A stretch of DNA of 64,000 bases from Flavivirga abyssicola (GCF_030540775.2 NZ_CP141266.1:89501-153500), one strand, 5' to 3'; shown: positions 9,528 to 19,670, counted from the stretch's first letter. The notes: a model not told the origin generated them from the sequence alone. Made by a program: numbers and translations.

Positions 9528-12500
9528 TTAATGCTTTACAATTCGCCTACGAACTATATCTCCGTCAACATTTATATTTATTAAATATTGACCACTTTCT
9601 AATTTATTAGCTGGGATTTTAATCAATCTTTCTTTGAAATAGTTCTTTTCAATAATCAATTGGCCAAGTATATTAAATACCTGAACATTAGATTGGTTAT
9701 AATCAGCTTGAATTTTAATCGTCAGTTGTTCTCTAAACGGGTTAGGGTAAAGTTTAACTTCAATTTCAGATAAATCGAACGCTACATCCTCTTCTATATT
9801 TACAACTTCAAGTTCTTCTTTTTTGACATTAATTTTTGAAGTCCCGCCAGAACTACAGCCATTAATAACAATATCATCAATATAGACCCAATCTGAGTTC
9901 CCGGACGCATCTGCTCTAAATCTTAATTGTGTCGTCGCAGTAAACGGACCAGCAATGATTACCTGATCTGTATAAAACTGATTGTTTACAAATTCGTCAT
10001 CTCTGTTCCACTCTTCAACGGTTATAAAACTTCCTCCTCCGTTTGTAGATATTTGTAACCAAAAATCTTCGTTACTATTATCCATACTTCTACAATAATA
10101 ACCAAAGTCAACTGTTATTTCATCATATGCTGTTAAATCCAAATTATCTGTAGTTCCCACAGAAGTAGAAGTATTATCTCGTAATCGCATACTATAAGTT
10201 CCTGTTGTGGCATAAGCAGCGTTTGAATCTCTAAAAGAATCTGAGCCGCCATCATTCCATATCCCCCAACCAGATTCAAACCCTTCAGAGTTTATCACAG
10301 AATATGTACAACCTCCTATAGGGTTTACAGTTACTACAACATCGTCATTTGAACTACATCCATTTTGTGTAACCGTTACGGTATAAGTGGTAGTTGCTGT
10401 TGGACTTACATTAATGTTCGCTGTAGTCTCTCCGGTACTCCATAAATATGTACCACCTCCAGTAGCCGTTAATGTGGTTGAATTACCTTCATCGATAGTA
10501 ACATCTGCTCCTGCATCTGCAGTTGGTGATGGAGTTACCGTTACAATGACATCATCATTATCAGACGTAATGCCATCAGAAACAGTTACTGTATACGTTG
10601 TTGTTACTATTGGACTTACATTAATACTTGCTGTAGTTTCTCCAGTACTCCATAAATAAGTAGTACCTCCAGATGCCGTTAATGTAGTTGAATCGCCTTC
10701 ACAAATTGTGACGTCCGGTCCGGCATCTGCCACTACTGCTGGCGGTGGCACTACACAAGCAGAATTGTTAATTTCTGTTGCATTTAAAACGGTATTATAA
10801 ACTGCAAAAGCATCCATTTTTCCAGTAAAGAAAGCATCTGCTGAATTTTTAAAACTATCACTACCACTAATCTTTCCACCTATACCCCCTTTACCTGTAT
10901 GTACCCCAATAGAAGTAGCTGCTGTACCAGAAGCGACTTCTACACCGTCTATATAAAGCTTTTGATTAGAGTTTATACCATCATAAATTAAAGCCACATG
11001 ATGCCAGTCACCATCATTTGGAAATACTGAGCTTATTTCAACAGAAGTCGTTCCACTATCTCTAACTACAGCTTCTAAATTATTGCCATTTAATCTCATC
11101 GCTATGCCTATAGTACCTCCTCCTTCATCAAATATGTTTTGCAATCCAGATAAATTTGTTGGTTTTACCCATGTCATCATCGTTCTTGCATTAAGACTGC
11201 TTTCCATAAAACCTCCCGGTGACCCAGGTGAGTATTGAATACTTGAACTACCATTAAATACGGCAGATTGATCGCCTTCTTTAAAATCTGACGTATCCGT
11301 TGCAATAGAACCAACTGTAGCAATGGGATTATGTAAATTACCCGAGGCATCTTCACCTATGCTTAAATTTGCCAAATCAAAATCCCAAAAAGCTTCATAA
11401 CCACTAGTAGGCTGACATCCCGCTGTTGAATTTGTTAACGCTACACATGCCGCATCATTTATTTGGGTGTCACTCAATACAGCATCATACACCGCAAAGG
11501 CATCCATTTTACCTATAAAATAACTATCGGCTGCATTTGAAAAGCTATCCCAACTACCTATAACACCACCTATTCCTCCTCCTGTAGCGTTATGAGAACC
11601 AATAGAAGCAGGCGCAGTATTACTAGACACTGCTTCTACACCATCAATAAATAATTTATGACTGGTATTAGCGCCATCATAAACAAGTGCCAGATGGTGC
11701 CAGTCGCCATCATTCGGAAATGGTGTTGATAAGCTATCTGCGACTGTTAATGAGCTTCTAACGACCGATTCCAGATTAGAACCATTTAACCGCATGGCGA
11801 TTCCAACAGTATTTCCTCCTTCATCAAAAATTTCCTGAATACCACTTAAAGTTGTCGGTTTTACCCAAGCAGAAACTGTTCTGGCTGATGTAGCTAAAGA
11901 CATAAATGTAGCAGAGCTATAATTAATGTCTACAGTGCCGTCAAACACAACCGATTGGTCTCCCTCTTTAAAATCTACAGCATCATACGTTAATGTACCA
12001 TTTATTGGATTCGGATCGTTACCATTTCCAGAAGCATCATTGGCATCACTGGCAATATCAAAATCCCAGTAAGCATCATATCCGCTTATTGCCTGACAGC
12101 CATCAGTAGAATTTTGTCCGCCACCTGTATTAATTATATATGGCAATGGCACCGTTTGTCCGTTACTTCTATATGTTGGTAATGGTGCAGATATGTTTAT
12201 AAGGTGATTTTGCAAATCTGTACTCATATCATTAGCTATTGTTAAAGTAGCCTGATCTGGAGTACCAGAAAGTAAATTTGTTGCCTCACTAATATCGTTT
12301 ACTAAATCGTATAACTCATACGAGGCCGTTTCATAATTATGAATTAATTTATAATCCCCTTTTCTTATTACAGAAACAGGTCTTTGATCTCTTTTGGAAT
12401 CAATTAAATAGCCAGGAAAATGCCAATATAATGATTCTCTGGTCATGGCTGTTCCATTAGTTAACATTTGCCATTGACTTTCACCATCTATATCATATCC

Positions 12501-13718
12501 ACCACCAGGCAATGATGCTCCCGCCATTTCTGCAAGTGTTGGGTAAAGGTCAAAAGCCATAACCGGAGTTGTATTAATAGTTCCTTTATTAGCCAACCAA
12601 GACGCTTCAGACCAAGCGATGGTAACCGATCTGATACCACCTTCATATAGTTCCCCTTTCATTGCTCTTAAAGGACCATTGTCATCTGTTCCGATAGCCC
12701 CACCATTATCTGATATAAAATAAACCAAGGTGTTTGCAGACAACATATTCCCAGGGTTTCTGGGATCTGCGGTAGTTTTTAGATAATCTATTAACCTTCC
12801 TATGGTTTGATCCATACCTTCGGCAATAGCTGCCTGACCGATATTATTATGCCCCATTTGGCTTGGGGTTTTGGCTTGATACTTTGTTACTAAATCCGGG
12901 CGTGCATTCCCCGTATCAAAAGGCCCATGTATTGCAAAGTTGCTAAAATGCATGAAAAACGGCGTACTTTTATTTAATTCCATCCAATCTATAGCTGCAT
13001 CGGCCATAGCATCTGTAACATGCTTGGGGGTTCCTTCTAGAGTCGTATCTCCATTTACAGATAATGCAATAGATTCTGCTGCAGTATATGGAGATGCATA
13101 AACATCAAGTTCTGGCCCTATATTACTATGAAAAATGTATGGAGCACTACCGGAAGCAAAATAAGAGCCCGGTGCACCTTTGGTACCACCTCCATAGTTA
13201 TAGTCAAAACCTTGATCGGTAGCCGCATTGTTAGTAACATTAGTACTTTCGTTTTCTCCTACATGAAATTTACCAAGATGCACTGTGGCATAACCAGCAG
13301 TTTTCATAGTTTCAGCTATGGTTATGGCACTTACTGGTAATTCATCAATCCCTGAAGGTAAACCTTGTGAAGGACCAACGAGCAAGGTACTATTCCCCCC
13401 TCTATTCAAATTATCTACTGCCCATATATTATTATGTGGCCTGGAAGCATACTGTCCACTCAATAAAGCTGCTCTTGTTGGTGCACAATTAGCACCGTTT
13501 ACATATCCATATGGAAATGCAATACCTTGACTTGCAAGAGTTTCTAAATTGGGGGTTTCATAAAAATCACTTTGATTATTCAAGTTGGTTAGTCCAGTAC
13601 TTACCTGTGACCACCCCATGTCGTCAGCAATTATTACTATAACATTAGGGTTTTGAGAAGAGAGAAAGTTAAAAAATAAAACAAATAGCAATAAACATAA
13701 ACTCTTAATTGTTTTCAT
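9528..13718 (-). CDS. Secreted sulfatase with two LamG, two PKD-like and one MAM-like domain plus T9SS sorting domain
   Basis: 1396 aa, a longer paralogue of the sulfatase downstream. After the signal peptide (1-22) the sulfatase domain (about 23-535) keeps DD 32-33, C78-A-P-T-R, LGKFHVG, AIHGPF and ISDNGG. LamG domains lie at about 543-763 and 776-986. Two PKD-like repeats (about 998-1131; ADAGPDVTICEGDSTTL and ADAGADVTIDEGNSTTL) and a MAM-like carbohydrate- or protein-binding module (about 1139-1288; FESGWGIWNDGGSDS, ending VYIDDIVINGC) are extra compared with the paralogue. The C terminus (about 1319-1396) is a canonical T9SS type A domain with KLYPNPFREQL. It probably acts on sulfated glycans at the surface or outside the cell. 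The MAM-like module resembles the N-terminal domain of the giant gene at 19676, which points to module exchange within the locus. Confidence 0.92.
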   Translation of the reverse strand: MKTIKSLCLLLFVLFFNFLSSQNPNVIVIIADDMGWSQVSTGLTNLNNQSDFYETPNLETLASQGIAFPYGYVNGANCAPTRAALLSGQYASRPHNNIWAVDNLNRGGNSTLLVGPSQGLPSGIDELPVSAITIAETMKTAGYATVHLGKFHVGENESTNVTNNAATDQGFDYNYGGGTKGAPGSYFASGSAPYIFHSNIGPELDVYASPYTAAESIALSVNGDTTLEGTPKHVTDAMADAAIDWMELNKSTPFFMHFSNFAIHGPFDTGNARPDLVTKYQAKTPSQMGHNNIGQAAIAEGMDQTIGRLIDYLKTTADPRNPGNMLSANTLVYFISDNGGAIGTDDNGPLRAMKGELYEGGIRSVTIAWSEASWLANKGTINTTPVMAFDLYPTLAEMAGASLPGGGYDIDGESQWQMLTNGTAMTRESLYWHFPGYLIDSKRDQRPVSVIRKGDYKLIHNYETASYELYDLVNDISEATNLLSGTPDQATLTIANDMSTDLQNHLINISAPLPTYRSNGQTVPLPYIINTGGGQNSTDGCQAISGYDAYWDFDIASDANDASGNGNDPNPINGTLTYDAVDFKEGDQSVVFDGTVDINYSSATFMSLATSARTVSAWVKPTTLSGIQEIFDEGGNTVGIAMRLNGSNLESVVRSSLTVADSLSTPFPNDGDWHHLALVYDGANTSHKLFIDGVEAVSSNTAPASIGSHNATGGGIGGVIGSWDSFSNAADSYFIGKMDAFAVYDAVLSDTQINDAACVALTNSTAGCQPTSGYEAFWDFDLANLSIGEDASGNLHNPIATVGSIATDTSDFKEGDQSAVFNGSSSIQYSPGSPGGFMESSLNARTMMTWVKPTNLSGLQNIFDEGGGTIGIAMRLNGNNLEAVVRDSGTTSVEISSVFPNDGDWHHVALIYDGINSNQKLYIDGVEVASGTAATSIGVHTGKGGIGGKISGSDSFKNSADAFFTGKMDAFAVYNTVLNATEINNSACVVPPPAVVADAGPDVTICEGDSTTLTASGGTTYLWSTGETTASINVSPIVTTTYTVTVSDGITSDNDDVIVTVTPSPTADAGADVTIDEGNSTTLTATGGGTYLWSTGETTANINVSPTATTTYTVTVTQNGCSSNDDVVVTVNPIGGCTYSVINSEGFESGWGIWNDGGSDSFRDSNAAYATTGTYSMRLRDNTSTSVGTTDNLDLTAYDEITVDFGYYCRSMDNSNEDFWLQISTNGGGSFITVEEWNRDDEFVNNQFYTDQVIIAGPFTATTQLRFRADASGNSDWVYIDDIVINGCSSGGTSKINVKKEELEVVNIEEDVAFDLSEIEVKLYPNPFREQLTIKIQADYNQSNVQVFNILGQLIIEKNYFKERLIKIPANKLESGQYLININVDGDIVRRRIVKH

Positions 13719-14191
13719 GTTTAAAAGAATTGGTTAGTATTTAACAAGTTAATGTTTTTTTTTAATTAAATACGAATATTCGAATAAAAACAATAAATCT
13801 TATCTTACTTTTTAAAAAATATCACACTATTTTCTTATTATAAATGACAGATTTTAAATATGCTATAAATTAAAAACAGAAAGAAATAAAACAGCTTTTC
13901 CTACTTCATATTTTTAAATGAAATAAAGACGCATCAAATACATCGACAAAATTATAATAGAACTTTAAGCCATATAAAAAGCCACAATTAACCCATCCTA
14001 TAAAATTTTCATTTTGCTCAAAATTAGATTGTCTTTTTTATGAAATAACTACAAAATATCAACCAAATATTACATATTATAATACAAATATTACAAAAAA
14101 ATCAATTACACACAATCCCTTAATAAACAAAGTATTACAAGCTAACAAAAACAAAAATGTAATCCAAATCATATGCATTTTGTCCGTTTTT

Positions 14192-14223
14192 TTTGCATTT
14201 CATAGAATTTTGTAGTATGTTTG
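14192..14223 (+). promoter_or_regulatory. Bacteroidota-type promoter of the 1720-aa gene
   Basis: TTTG at 14192-14195, a 20-bp spacer and TATGTTTG at 14216-14223 match TTTG-N19-21-TAnnTTTG. The expected transcription start is near 14230, leaving a leader of about 33 nt before the ATG at 14263. Confidence 0.7.
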
Positions 14224-14233
14224 CTTCAAATAA

Positions 14234-14258
14234 TTAGTCCCAAACTAAAATTTTAACC
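14234..14258 (+). promoter_or_regulatory. Conserved leader element shared with the 1635-aa gene
   Basis: The 25 bases from TTAGTCCCAAACTAAA to TTAACC just before the start codon closely match 19648-19670 upstream of the paralogous giant gene, differing by one substitution and a short indel. A weaker version (ACTAAAATTTCTAAC, minus strand, about 9354-9368) precedes the first sulfatase. This suggests common post-transcriptional or promoter-proximal control. Confidence 0.5.
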
Positions 14259-14262
14259 GCTT

Positions 14263-17200
14263 ATGAAAAAGACTCTAACTCTTTCTAAGTTTATCCTCGC
14301 ATGGGTACTTTTATGCTTCAGTTTCAACGCAGCGTCACAAGATTTCAAAATACAACATTTACAAGATGATATTGGAAATGGAGGAGGCAATAACACAAGT
14401 TTCACAGCTGTTTCTTCATTAAATAATGCTGTTGCTTTAGCCAATAATAATAGAAAAACACATGGTGGATCCAATGGTATTACTGCAGAAAGGGAAGGTG
14501 ATGATATGGCTGGAGGCCGTGCTTTAACAGCAACTGGAACACTAACATATTATCGTGAATCTGGTTCACAAAATGAAAATACAAGATTTAATACCTCTAT
14601 TTGGGAATACACAGGGGCTTCTGGAGGTGCTAACGAATTTATAGTTAGAGGTAGATATACTGTAGACCTCAACGCTGGTACTTATACAGCCGATCAAACA
14701 ATCTCTGGAATTGCCAATAAGGATAATTGTATTCCTTTTATTACAGGGATAATGAATGATTCTGGCACCGATGATGCAGACTCCGGAACAGCTATAGCTT
14801 ATTTAACAAGTGGTACCAACCTAAGAGTTGAAAAGGGAGGCACCAATACACCTAATGTTAGAGTTTATATCACTCTTGTTGAATTTACTGGATCTAACTG
14901 GACTGTATTACATGGAGATTCAGGAGATACAGCCGGAGACACAGGCACAGTAACACTTTATGATCGATCTGATGGTACCGGAACGGCTACAGATGTAAGT
15001 GCCTGGTCAAATGCTATTATATTTAGTCATCACAGAGGAGATACGGCAACTGGAGGTACAAATGACTCACATTCCGATAACTGGCCTATGATGGAACCAG
15101 GGGCAAATAACCAAAGTGTTAATTGGACCTTTTTTAATACTCACGATTCAGATGGTACTAACCGTCATTTTATACATGTACTAAACAATTCAGAAGTATC
15201 TGTAACCAGGCATAGTGATACATCTGTTGCGGGTTCTGTAACCATAGATATAACCTCATCTGGATTAACAGATTTAAGTCAATCCATGATTATTGGTTCA
15301 ACATACCATAGTGGTACTGGTGCTGGTTATGGTAGAGGATGGAGAAATTACAAACTAAACTCATTGACACAAGCTGAACACTGGACGCATCGCGCCGGTG
15401 GTGGAACTGCTAATGCAGGTACTAATATCCAAATTGTAAATTTCGACTATACCAGAAGTCCTGGTGGTATAGCTGCTAACCTTGAATTATGGCTCAAAGC
15501 CGATTCTGGAGTCGAAGAATTGGCCAATGACAGTGCAGAAGATGCTGACCCTGTATTAAACTGGTTAGACAATACAGATAATAACAATGATGCCACACAG
15601 GCTACGGCTGGGAATCAGCCTGTCTTTGATGAAGACGCTATAAATTTCAACCCAACAATTGATTTTGATGGAGATGACCTTTTACAAACTGCTGCGATAA
15701 CCTCTAATTCCGACATGACTGTATTTACTGTTGGAGAAGGACAAAGTGGTATCCAAAAACAAATACTAAATTTAAACGGTGGTGATAATATTATTATAGA
15801 ATTTGAAGATGCTACTCCCACATTTAGAGCAAGAATGTACGATGGAGTGAATACAGGAGAAATACAAACTACAACCGCAGTGACAAATGGAGTAAACGTT
15901 ATTGCAAATTACGATGTATATTCAGGCAGTAATTCCGAACTCTTTATTAATGGCTCTTCTGTTGGAACGGATGCCACAAACACATATGCTCCAACAAGTC
16001 CAATTGCCAATATAGGAGGACATCCTTCTAATATAGCAAAAAGATGGGATGGTGGTATAGCTGAAGTCATTGTATATACTGGTTCAATAACAAACACCGA
16101 GAGAGATCAAGTAGAATCTTATTTGGCTATTAAGTATGGGGTTACATTAGGAACTAATGGGACATCTCAGGACTATGTAGATTCAGACGGGCGCGTTATC
16201 TGGGATCAATCGGATAATGTTGGATTTAATTATAATGTTACTGGTGTTGGTCAGGATAATCTTTCTGGATTGAATCAAAAACAATCTAAAACAATTAATA
16301 CCACAGACGATATCACTATTGGCATCAAAGACATAGCTGCTACAAATAGTGCAAATTCCAATTCATTTTTTGCCGATAAAACATTTTTAATGTGGGGGCA
16401 TGATAATGGTTCCACATCTTCGGCTACCGACATTACAAAAGACTTTAGTGCAGGCACCACAGTTACAAGTAGCGTAAGTGTTACACCTATTACCAGAAAG
16501 TGGAAAATGGTCGTTACAGATTCTATACCGACCATCAAACTTTCCATACCAGAATCTATGGTTTCTGGTACTAATGCAGGTAGTGAAGAATATGTTATGA
16601 TCGTTGCTGATGATGCCCTATTTACAACCAATGTAACATCTGCCACTATGGAAGATGTTGGTACAGAATTAGAAGTTGATTTCTATTTTGAAGGTACCAA
16701 ATTTATTACATTCGGCTCTACACCAGAAGTAGCCATAGGTTCTCGCTCAGCGTATTTTGGTAATTACACAACTACAGATTCCTATTTAGATGCAGGCGAT
16801 GTGAACGACCTGGATAATAAAGATTTTACTATAAGTGCCTGGGTGAAACGTGATGTGGGAGAAAATAAATTCGACATCATTTCTAAAAGAAATTACTTCC
16901 ATGAAGCACCTGGTCCTCCAAATGAAACTTATACACATGGTTATGCTTTCAGAATTAATTCTACCAGTCAGTTTCGAATGGTATGGAGAGACCCTAATGA
17001 CGGTTCTAACAATGTCATGCAAACCTCGGCTACTATCCCAGAAAATGAATGGCATCATATTGCTGCAACTTACCATTCCGGAACCAATATGACAAGCTTA
17101 TATATTGATGGTTATTTAGAAGATAGCGATGATACTTTGGATCCAATTAATACACCTTCTGATTCTCATTTCTTAATAGGTGCAGCCCACCACATTAAAA

Positions 17201-19425
17201 GACAACAAAAAATGAGAGGTAGTGTAGATGAAGTACGTGTTTGGGATGTAACTCTTTCTGCTAACCAGATAAGATACATCATGAACCAAGAAATCGAGAA
17301 TAATTCTAATTTTGCTGATGGTGTCATTTTACCTACTATGACAACTAAAAATGAAATCGTTCCCATTCCGTGGAATAACTTAATCGCCTATTACAAAATG
17401 AACACTTTAGTTTTTGGTAGTGTAAAAGATGAATCTAATAGCGGTAATGATGCTTCTATGATAAGATATGATAACATTGATGAGCAAACAGCTCCTTTAC
17501 CATACAAAACAACACAAAATGGAGACTGGGACACTTCTACATCATGGGAAAATGGAGATGTACAATATTTACCAGGAGTCGATTCATATTTAGATGCATT
17601 AGAAACTATTGATTATAATATTGTCCAAATAGATCATAATATTACTATGGACAATTCTAACACAACACTTATTCCTGCTTCTAGAAATGGTAACAGAACT
17701 GTTTTAGGCTTAATTGTTAATAGTGGTGGTGATTTACAGGTAAATGGTAGTAATGCTTCTACCACGGGCTTTGGGTTAACCGTTTCCCATTATTTAAAAC
17801 TTGACGGAACCATTGATTTAGAAGGAGAATCACAGCTAATACAAATTACAGATAGTGATCTAGACACCAGTAGTTCTGGGGCACTAGAGCGAGACCAACA
17901 GGGTACACAAGATTTATACACATATAATTATTGGTCATCTCCGGTTGGAAGAACCAATACATCAAACAATAATGTTAATTATACAGTTCCAGAAATACTT
18001 AATGATGGTTTAGATCCTACCACACCATTAACTATTAACTTTTTAACCTCTGGGTATAATGGTACACCTGGAACATCTGGAACCACACCCATTGGAATAG
18101 CAGATTACTGGATTTGGAAATTCGCCAATAGACTAAGCGATGATTACCCTTCCTGGCAACACGTTAGAAGTACTGGTTTACTTAATATAGGAGAAGGCTT
18201 CACCATGAAAGGTGTTGCAGATACAGGTGGCACTATAACCTTAACTCAAAACTATGCATTTAATGGTAAACCAAATAATGGGGATATTACTTTAAGTTTA
18301 TCTGCAGGCAACGATTATTTAATTGGTAATCCTTACCCTTCCGCTATAGATGCCAATGAATTTATACTAGATAATACCAGTGACGGACTAGGTAGGGCAG
18401 CAAGCAATATTATTAATGGAACCTTATACTTTTGGGATCATTTCGCGAGTAGTTCTCATGTTTTAAGAGAGTATCAGGGTGGATATGCTACTTACACTTT
18501 ATTAGGAAGTACAGTGGCCATATCTAATGATACTAGAATCAATAACACAGGTGTATCTGGTACCAAACTACCAGGGCAATATATCCCTGTTGGTCAGGGG
18601 TTCTTTGTCGTTGCAGATACAGGAGGTACTATCACGTTTAAAAATAGTCAACGTACTTTCGTAACCGAAGCTACAGCTTCTTCTTCTTTCCTTAAAGTAG
18701 GGAATACAAAAAAGACAAAAAGCGAGACTCAAAAAGTACAGGTAGATAACAGACAAAAAATCAAACTCATGCTTGATTCCCCCAAAGGCTATCACCGTCA
18801 ATTATTGGTGGGGGTTGATGAAAATACGTCTAACGGATTTGATATAGGTTATGATGCACCATTAGTGGAAGACAATAAGGAAGACATGTTCTGGATTTTC
18901 TCAGATAGTGAATATATTATTCAAGCTGTAAATAACTTCGATCTAGAACAAAAATTACCTTTAGGTATTAAAATTGATAAAGAAGGTATAGCTACAATTA
19001 AAATAGATGGCTTAGAAAATATAAGTAATGATTTAGATATTTATTTAAATGATAAAGAATTAAACAGTTATCATAATTTAAGAGACAGTCATTATGAAGT
19101 ATACCTAACAGCTGGAACACATTTAGAACGTTTTGAAATTACTTTCCAAAATGGATCATTATTAAATATTGATGATGCCGAAGAGAATGAATTACAAGTT
19201 TATTTCTCTAACGAAAAAGAAAGTATCATTATTCACAATCCAACGTTAAGCAATATCGTGTCCTTTGAAATGTTAAACATACTAGGCCAATCTTTATTGC
19301 AATTCGAACCTAAAACAAATAATAACTATTTAGAATATAAAACACCTCAAATTAAAACAGGTAGCTATATATTAAAAATAGCAACCGAAAAAGGAAAAAC
19401 TTCTAAAAAAATATTAGTTAAATAA
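14263..19425 (+). CDS. Giant T9SS-secreted protein with unrecognised N-terminal domain and LamG
   Basis: 1720 aa. The signal peptide (1-25) ends NAASQ. Residues about 26-400 form a domain I do not recognise, rich in Gly, Thr and Asp, with EREGDDMAGGRALTATG and a WTVLHGDSGDTAGD stretch. A concanavalin-like region follows, starting LELWLKADSG (about 407-640, ending YLAIKYGVTLG), then LamG (about 829-990; FTISAWVKRD, WHHIAATY), the shared block with ESQLIQ, LERDQQGT and NYWSSPVG (about 1187-1500), and a C-terminal sorting-like domain (about 1645-1720, ending KKILVK) that lacks the usual YPNP motif. From LELWLKAD onward it is a paralogue of the first gene in the window. It probably attaches to or binds polymers outside the cell. 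The ATG follows a clear promoter and a leader shared with the next gene. Confidence 0.88.
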   Translation: MKKTLTLSKFILAWVLLCFSFNAASQDFKIQHLQDDIGNGGGNNTSFTAVSSLNNAVALANNNRKTHGGSNGITAEREGDDMAGGRALTATGTLTYYRESGSQNENTRFNTSIWEYTGASGGANEFIVRGRYTVDLNAGTYTADQTISGIANKDNCIPFITGIMNDSGTDDADSGTAIAYLTSGTNLRVEKGGTNTPNVRVYITLVEFTGSNWTVLHGDSGDTAGDTGTVTLYDRSDGTGTATDVSAWSNAIIFSHHRGDTATGGTNDSHSDNWPMMEPGANNQSVNWTFFNTHDSDGTNRHFIHVLNNSEVSVTRHSDTSVAGSVTIDITSSGLTDLSQSMIIGSTYHSGTGAGYGRGWRNYKLNSLTQAEHWTHRAGGGTANAGTNIQIVNFDYTRSPGGIAANLELWLKADSGVEELANDSAEDADPVLNWLDNTDNNNDATQATAGNQPVFDEDAINFNPTIDFDGDDLLQTAAITSNSDMTVFTVGEGQSGIQKQILNLNGGDNIIIEFEDATPTFRARMYDGVNTGEIQTTTAVTNGVNVIANYDVYSGSNSELFINGSSVGTDATNTYAPTSPIANIGGHPSNIAKRWDGGIAEVIVYTGSITNTERDQVESYLAIKYGVTLGTNGTSQDYVDSDGRVIWDQSDNVGFNYNVTGVGQDNLSGLNQKQSKTINTTDDITIGIKDIAATNSANSNSFFADKTFLMWGHDNGSTSSATDITKDFSAGTTVTSSVSVTPITRKWKMVVTDSIPTIKLSIPESMVSGTNAGSEEYVMIVADDALFTTNVTSATMEDVGTELEVDFYFEGTKFITFGSTPEVAIGSRSAYFGNYTTTDSYLDAGDVNDLDNKDFTISAWVKRDVGENKFDIISKRNYFHEAPGPPNETYTHGYAFRINSTSQFRMVWRDPNDGSNNVMQTSATIPENEWHHIAATYHSGTNMTSLYIDGYLEDSDDTLDPINTPSDSHFLIGAAHHIKRQQKMRGSVDEVRVWDVTLSANQIRYIMNQEIENNSNFADGVILPTMTTKNEIVPIPWNNLIAYYKMNTLVFGSVKDESNSGNDASMIRYDNIDEQTAPLPYKTTQNGDWDTSTSWENGDVQYLPGVDSYLDALETIDYNIVQIDHNITMDNSNTTLIPASRNGNRTVLGLIVNSGGDLQVNGSNASTTGFGLTVSHYLKLDGTIDLEGESQLIQITDSDLDTSSSGALERDQQGTQDLYTYNYWSSPVGRTNTSNNNVNYTVPEILNDGLDPTTPLTINFLTSGYNGTPGTSGTTPIGIADYWIWKFANRLSDDYPSWQHVRSTGLLNIGEGFTMKGVADTGGTITLTQNYAFNGKPNNGDITLSLSAGNDYLIGNPYPSAIDANEFILDNTSDGLGRAASNIINGTLYFWDHFASSSHVLREYQGGYATYTLLGSTVAISNDTRINNTGVSGTKLPGQYIPVGQGFFVVADTGGTITFKNSQRTFVTEATASSSFLKVGNTKKTKSETQKVQVDNRQKIKLMLDSPKGYHRQLLVGVDENTSNGFDIGYDAPLVEDNKEDMFWIFSDSEYIIQAVNNFDLEQKLPLGIKIDKEGIATIKIDGLENISNDLDIYLNDKELNSYHNLRDSHYEVYLTAGTHLERFEITFQNGSLLNIDDAEENELQVYFSNEKESIIIHNPTLSNIVSFEMLNILGQSLLQFEPKTNNNYLEYKTPQIKTGSYILKIATEKGKTSKKILVK

Positions 19426-19430
19426 TAATT

Positions 19431-19512
19431 ACCAGTTGTGTATTTTACAATTTTTACACATAAAGTATCTTGGTTAAATGAATTTTATCAAAATGCACAA
19501 CTGGTTCTTTTT
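19431..19512 (+). terminator. Long-loop inverted repeat and T run after the 1720-aa gene
   Basis: Perfect 10-bp arms ACCAGTTGTG (19431-19440) and CACAACTGGT (19496-19505) enclose 55 nt and are followed by TCTTTTTTG. The position, 6 nt past the stop, suits a terminator, but the loop is unusually long, so it may be a structured 3' end or a small inverted-repeat element. Confidence 0.45.
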
Positions 19513-19567
19513 TGTGTCACGACCTCTTCACTTCTATCTGACATTTTTTACAAAAAAATCACACTTT

Positions 19568-19600
19568 ATCGTGTTTTTTATGCGTTTCATCGTGTTTTTA
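19568..19600 (+). promoter_or_regulatory. Direct repeats ATCGTGTTTTT spaced 21 bp
   Basis: Two copies start at 19568 and 19589, exactly two helical turns apart, upstream of the -7 element at 19614. TGCGTTTCAT (19581-19590) between them matches TGCATTTCAT at 14194-14203 upstream of the paralogous gene. This is a probable activator binding region; the factor is unknown. Confidence 0.4.
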
Positions 19601-19613
19601 TTAAAATAAAATG

Positions 19614-19621
19614 TATATTTG
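19614..19621 (+). promoter_or_regulatory. -7 promoter element of the 1635-aa gene
   Basis: TATATTTG matches TAnnTTTG. No TTTG is found at the proper -33 distance, which is consistent with dependence on an activator bound at the upstream direct repeats. Confidence 0.5.
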
Positions 19622-19647
19622 TCCTGTAGATCATTAAAAATAAATAT

Positions 19648-19670
19648 TTAGCCCCAAACTAAATTAAACC
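19648..19670 (+). promoter_or_regulatory. Conserved leader element, second copy
   Basis: TTAGCCCCAAACTAAA followed by TTAAACC, eight to nine bases before the ATG at 19676. It aligns with 14234-14258. Confidence 0.5.

Larger units (their letters stand above)
13719..14262. other. Long divergent intergenic region (544 bp)
   Basis: Separates the divergent sulfatase and giant-protein genes. It is very AT-rich. Near the sulfatase side is the 10-bp palindrome CGAATATTCG (13773-13782), of unknown meaning. The right end holds the well-formed promoter listed separately. No ORF, RNA gene or repeat copy was recognised in 13790-14185. Confidence 0.6.

Noticed and set aside
10387-10659. Plus-strand frame of 90 codons
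   Set aside because: Antisense shadow of the two PKD-like repeats of the sulfatase.
13773-13782. Palindrome CGAATATTCG as operator of the divergent genes
   Set aside because: A 10-bp AT-rich dyad is expected by chance in such DNA, and no second copy was seen nearby.
19438-19629. Open frame of 63 codons between the second and third giant genes
   Set aside because: It covers the long-loop terminator, the upstream direct repeats and the -7 box, and the product has no family features.
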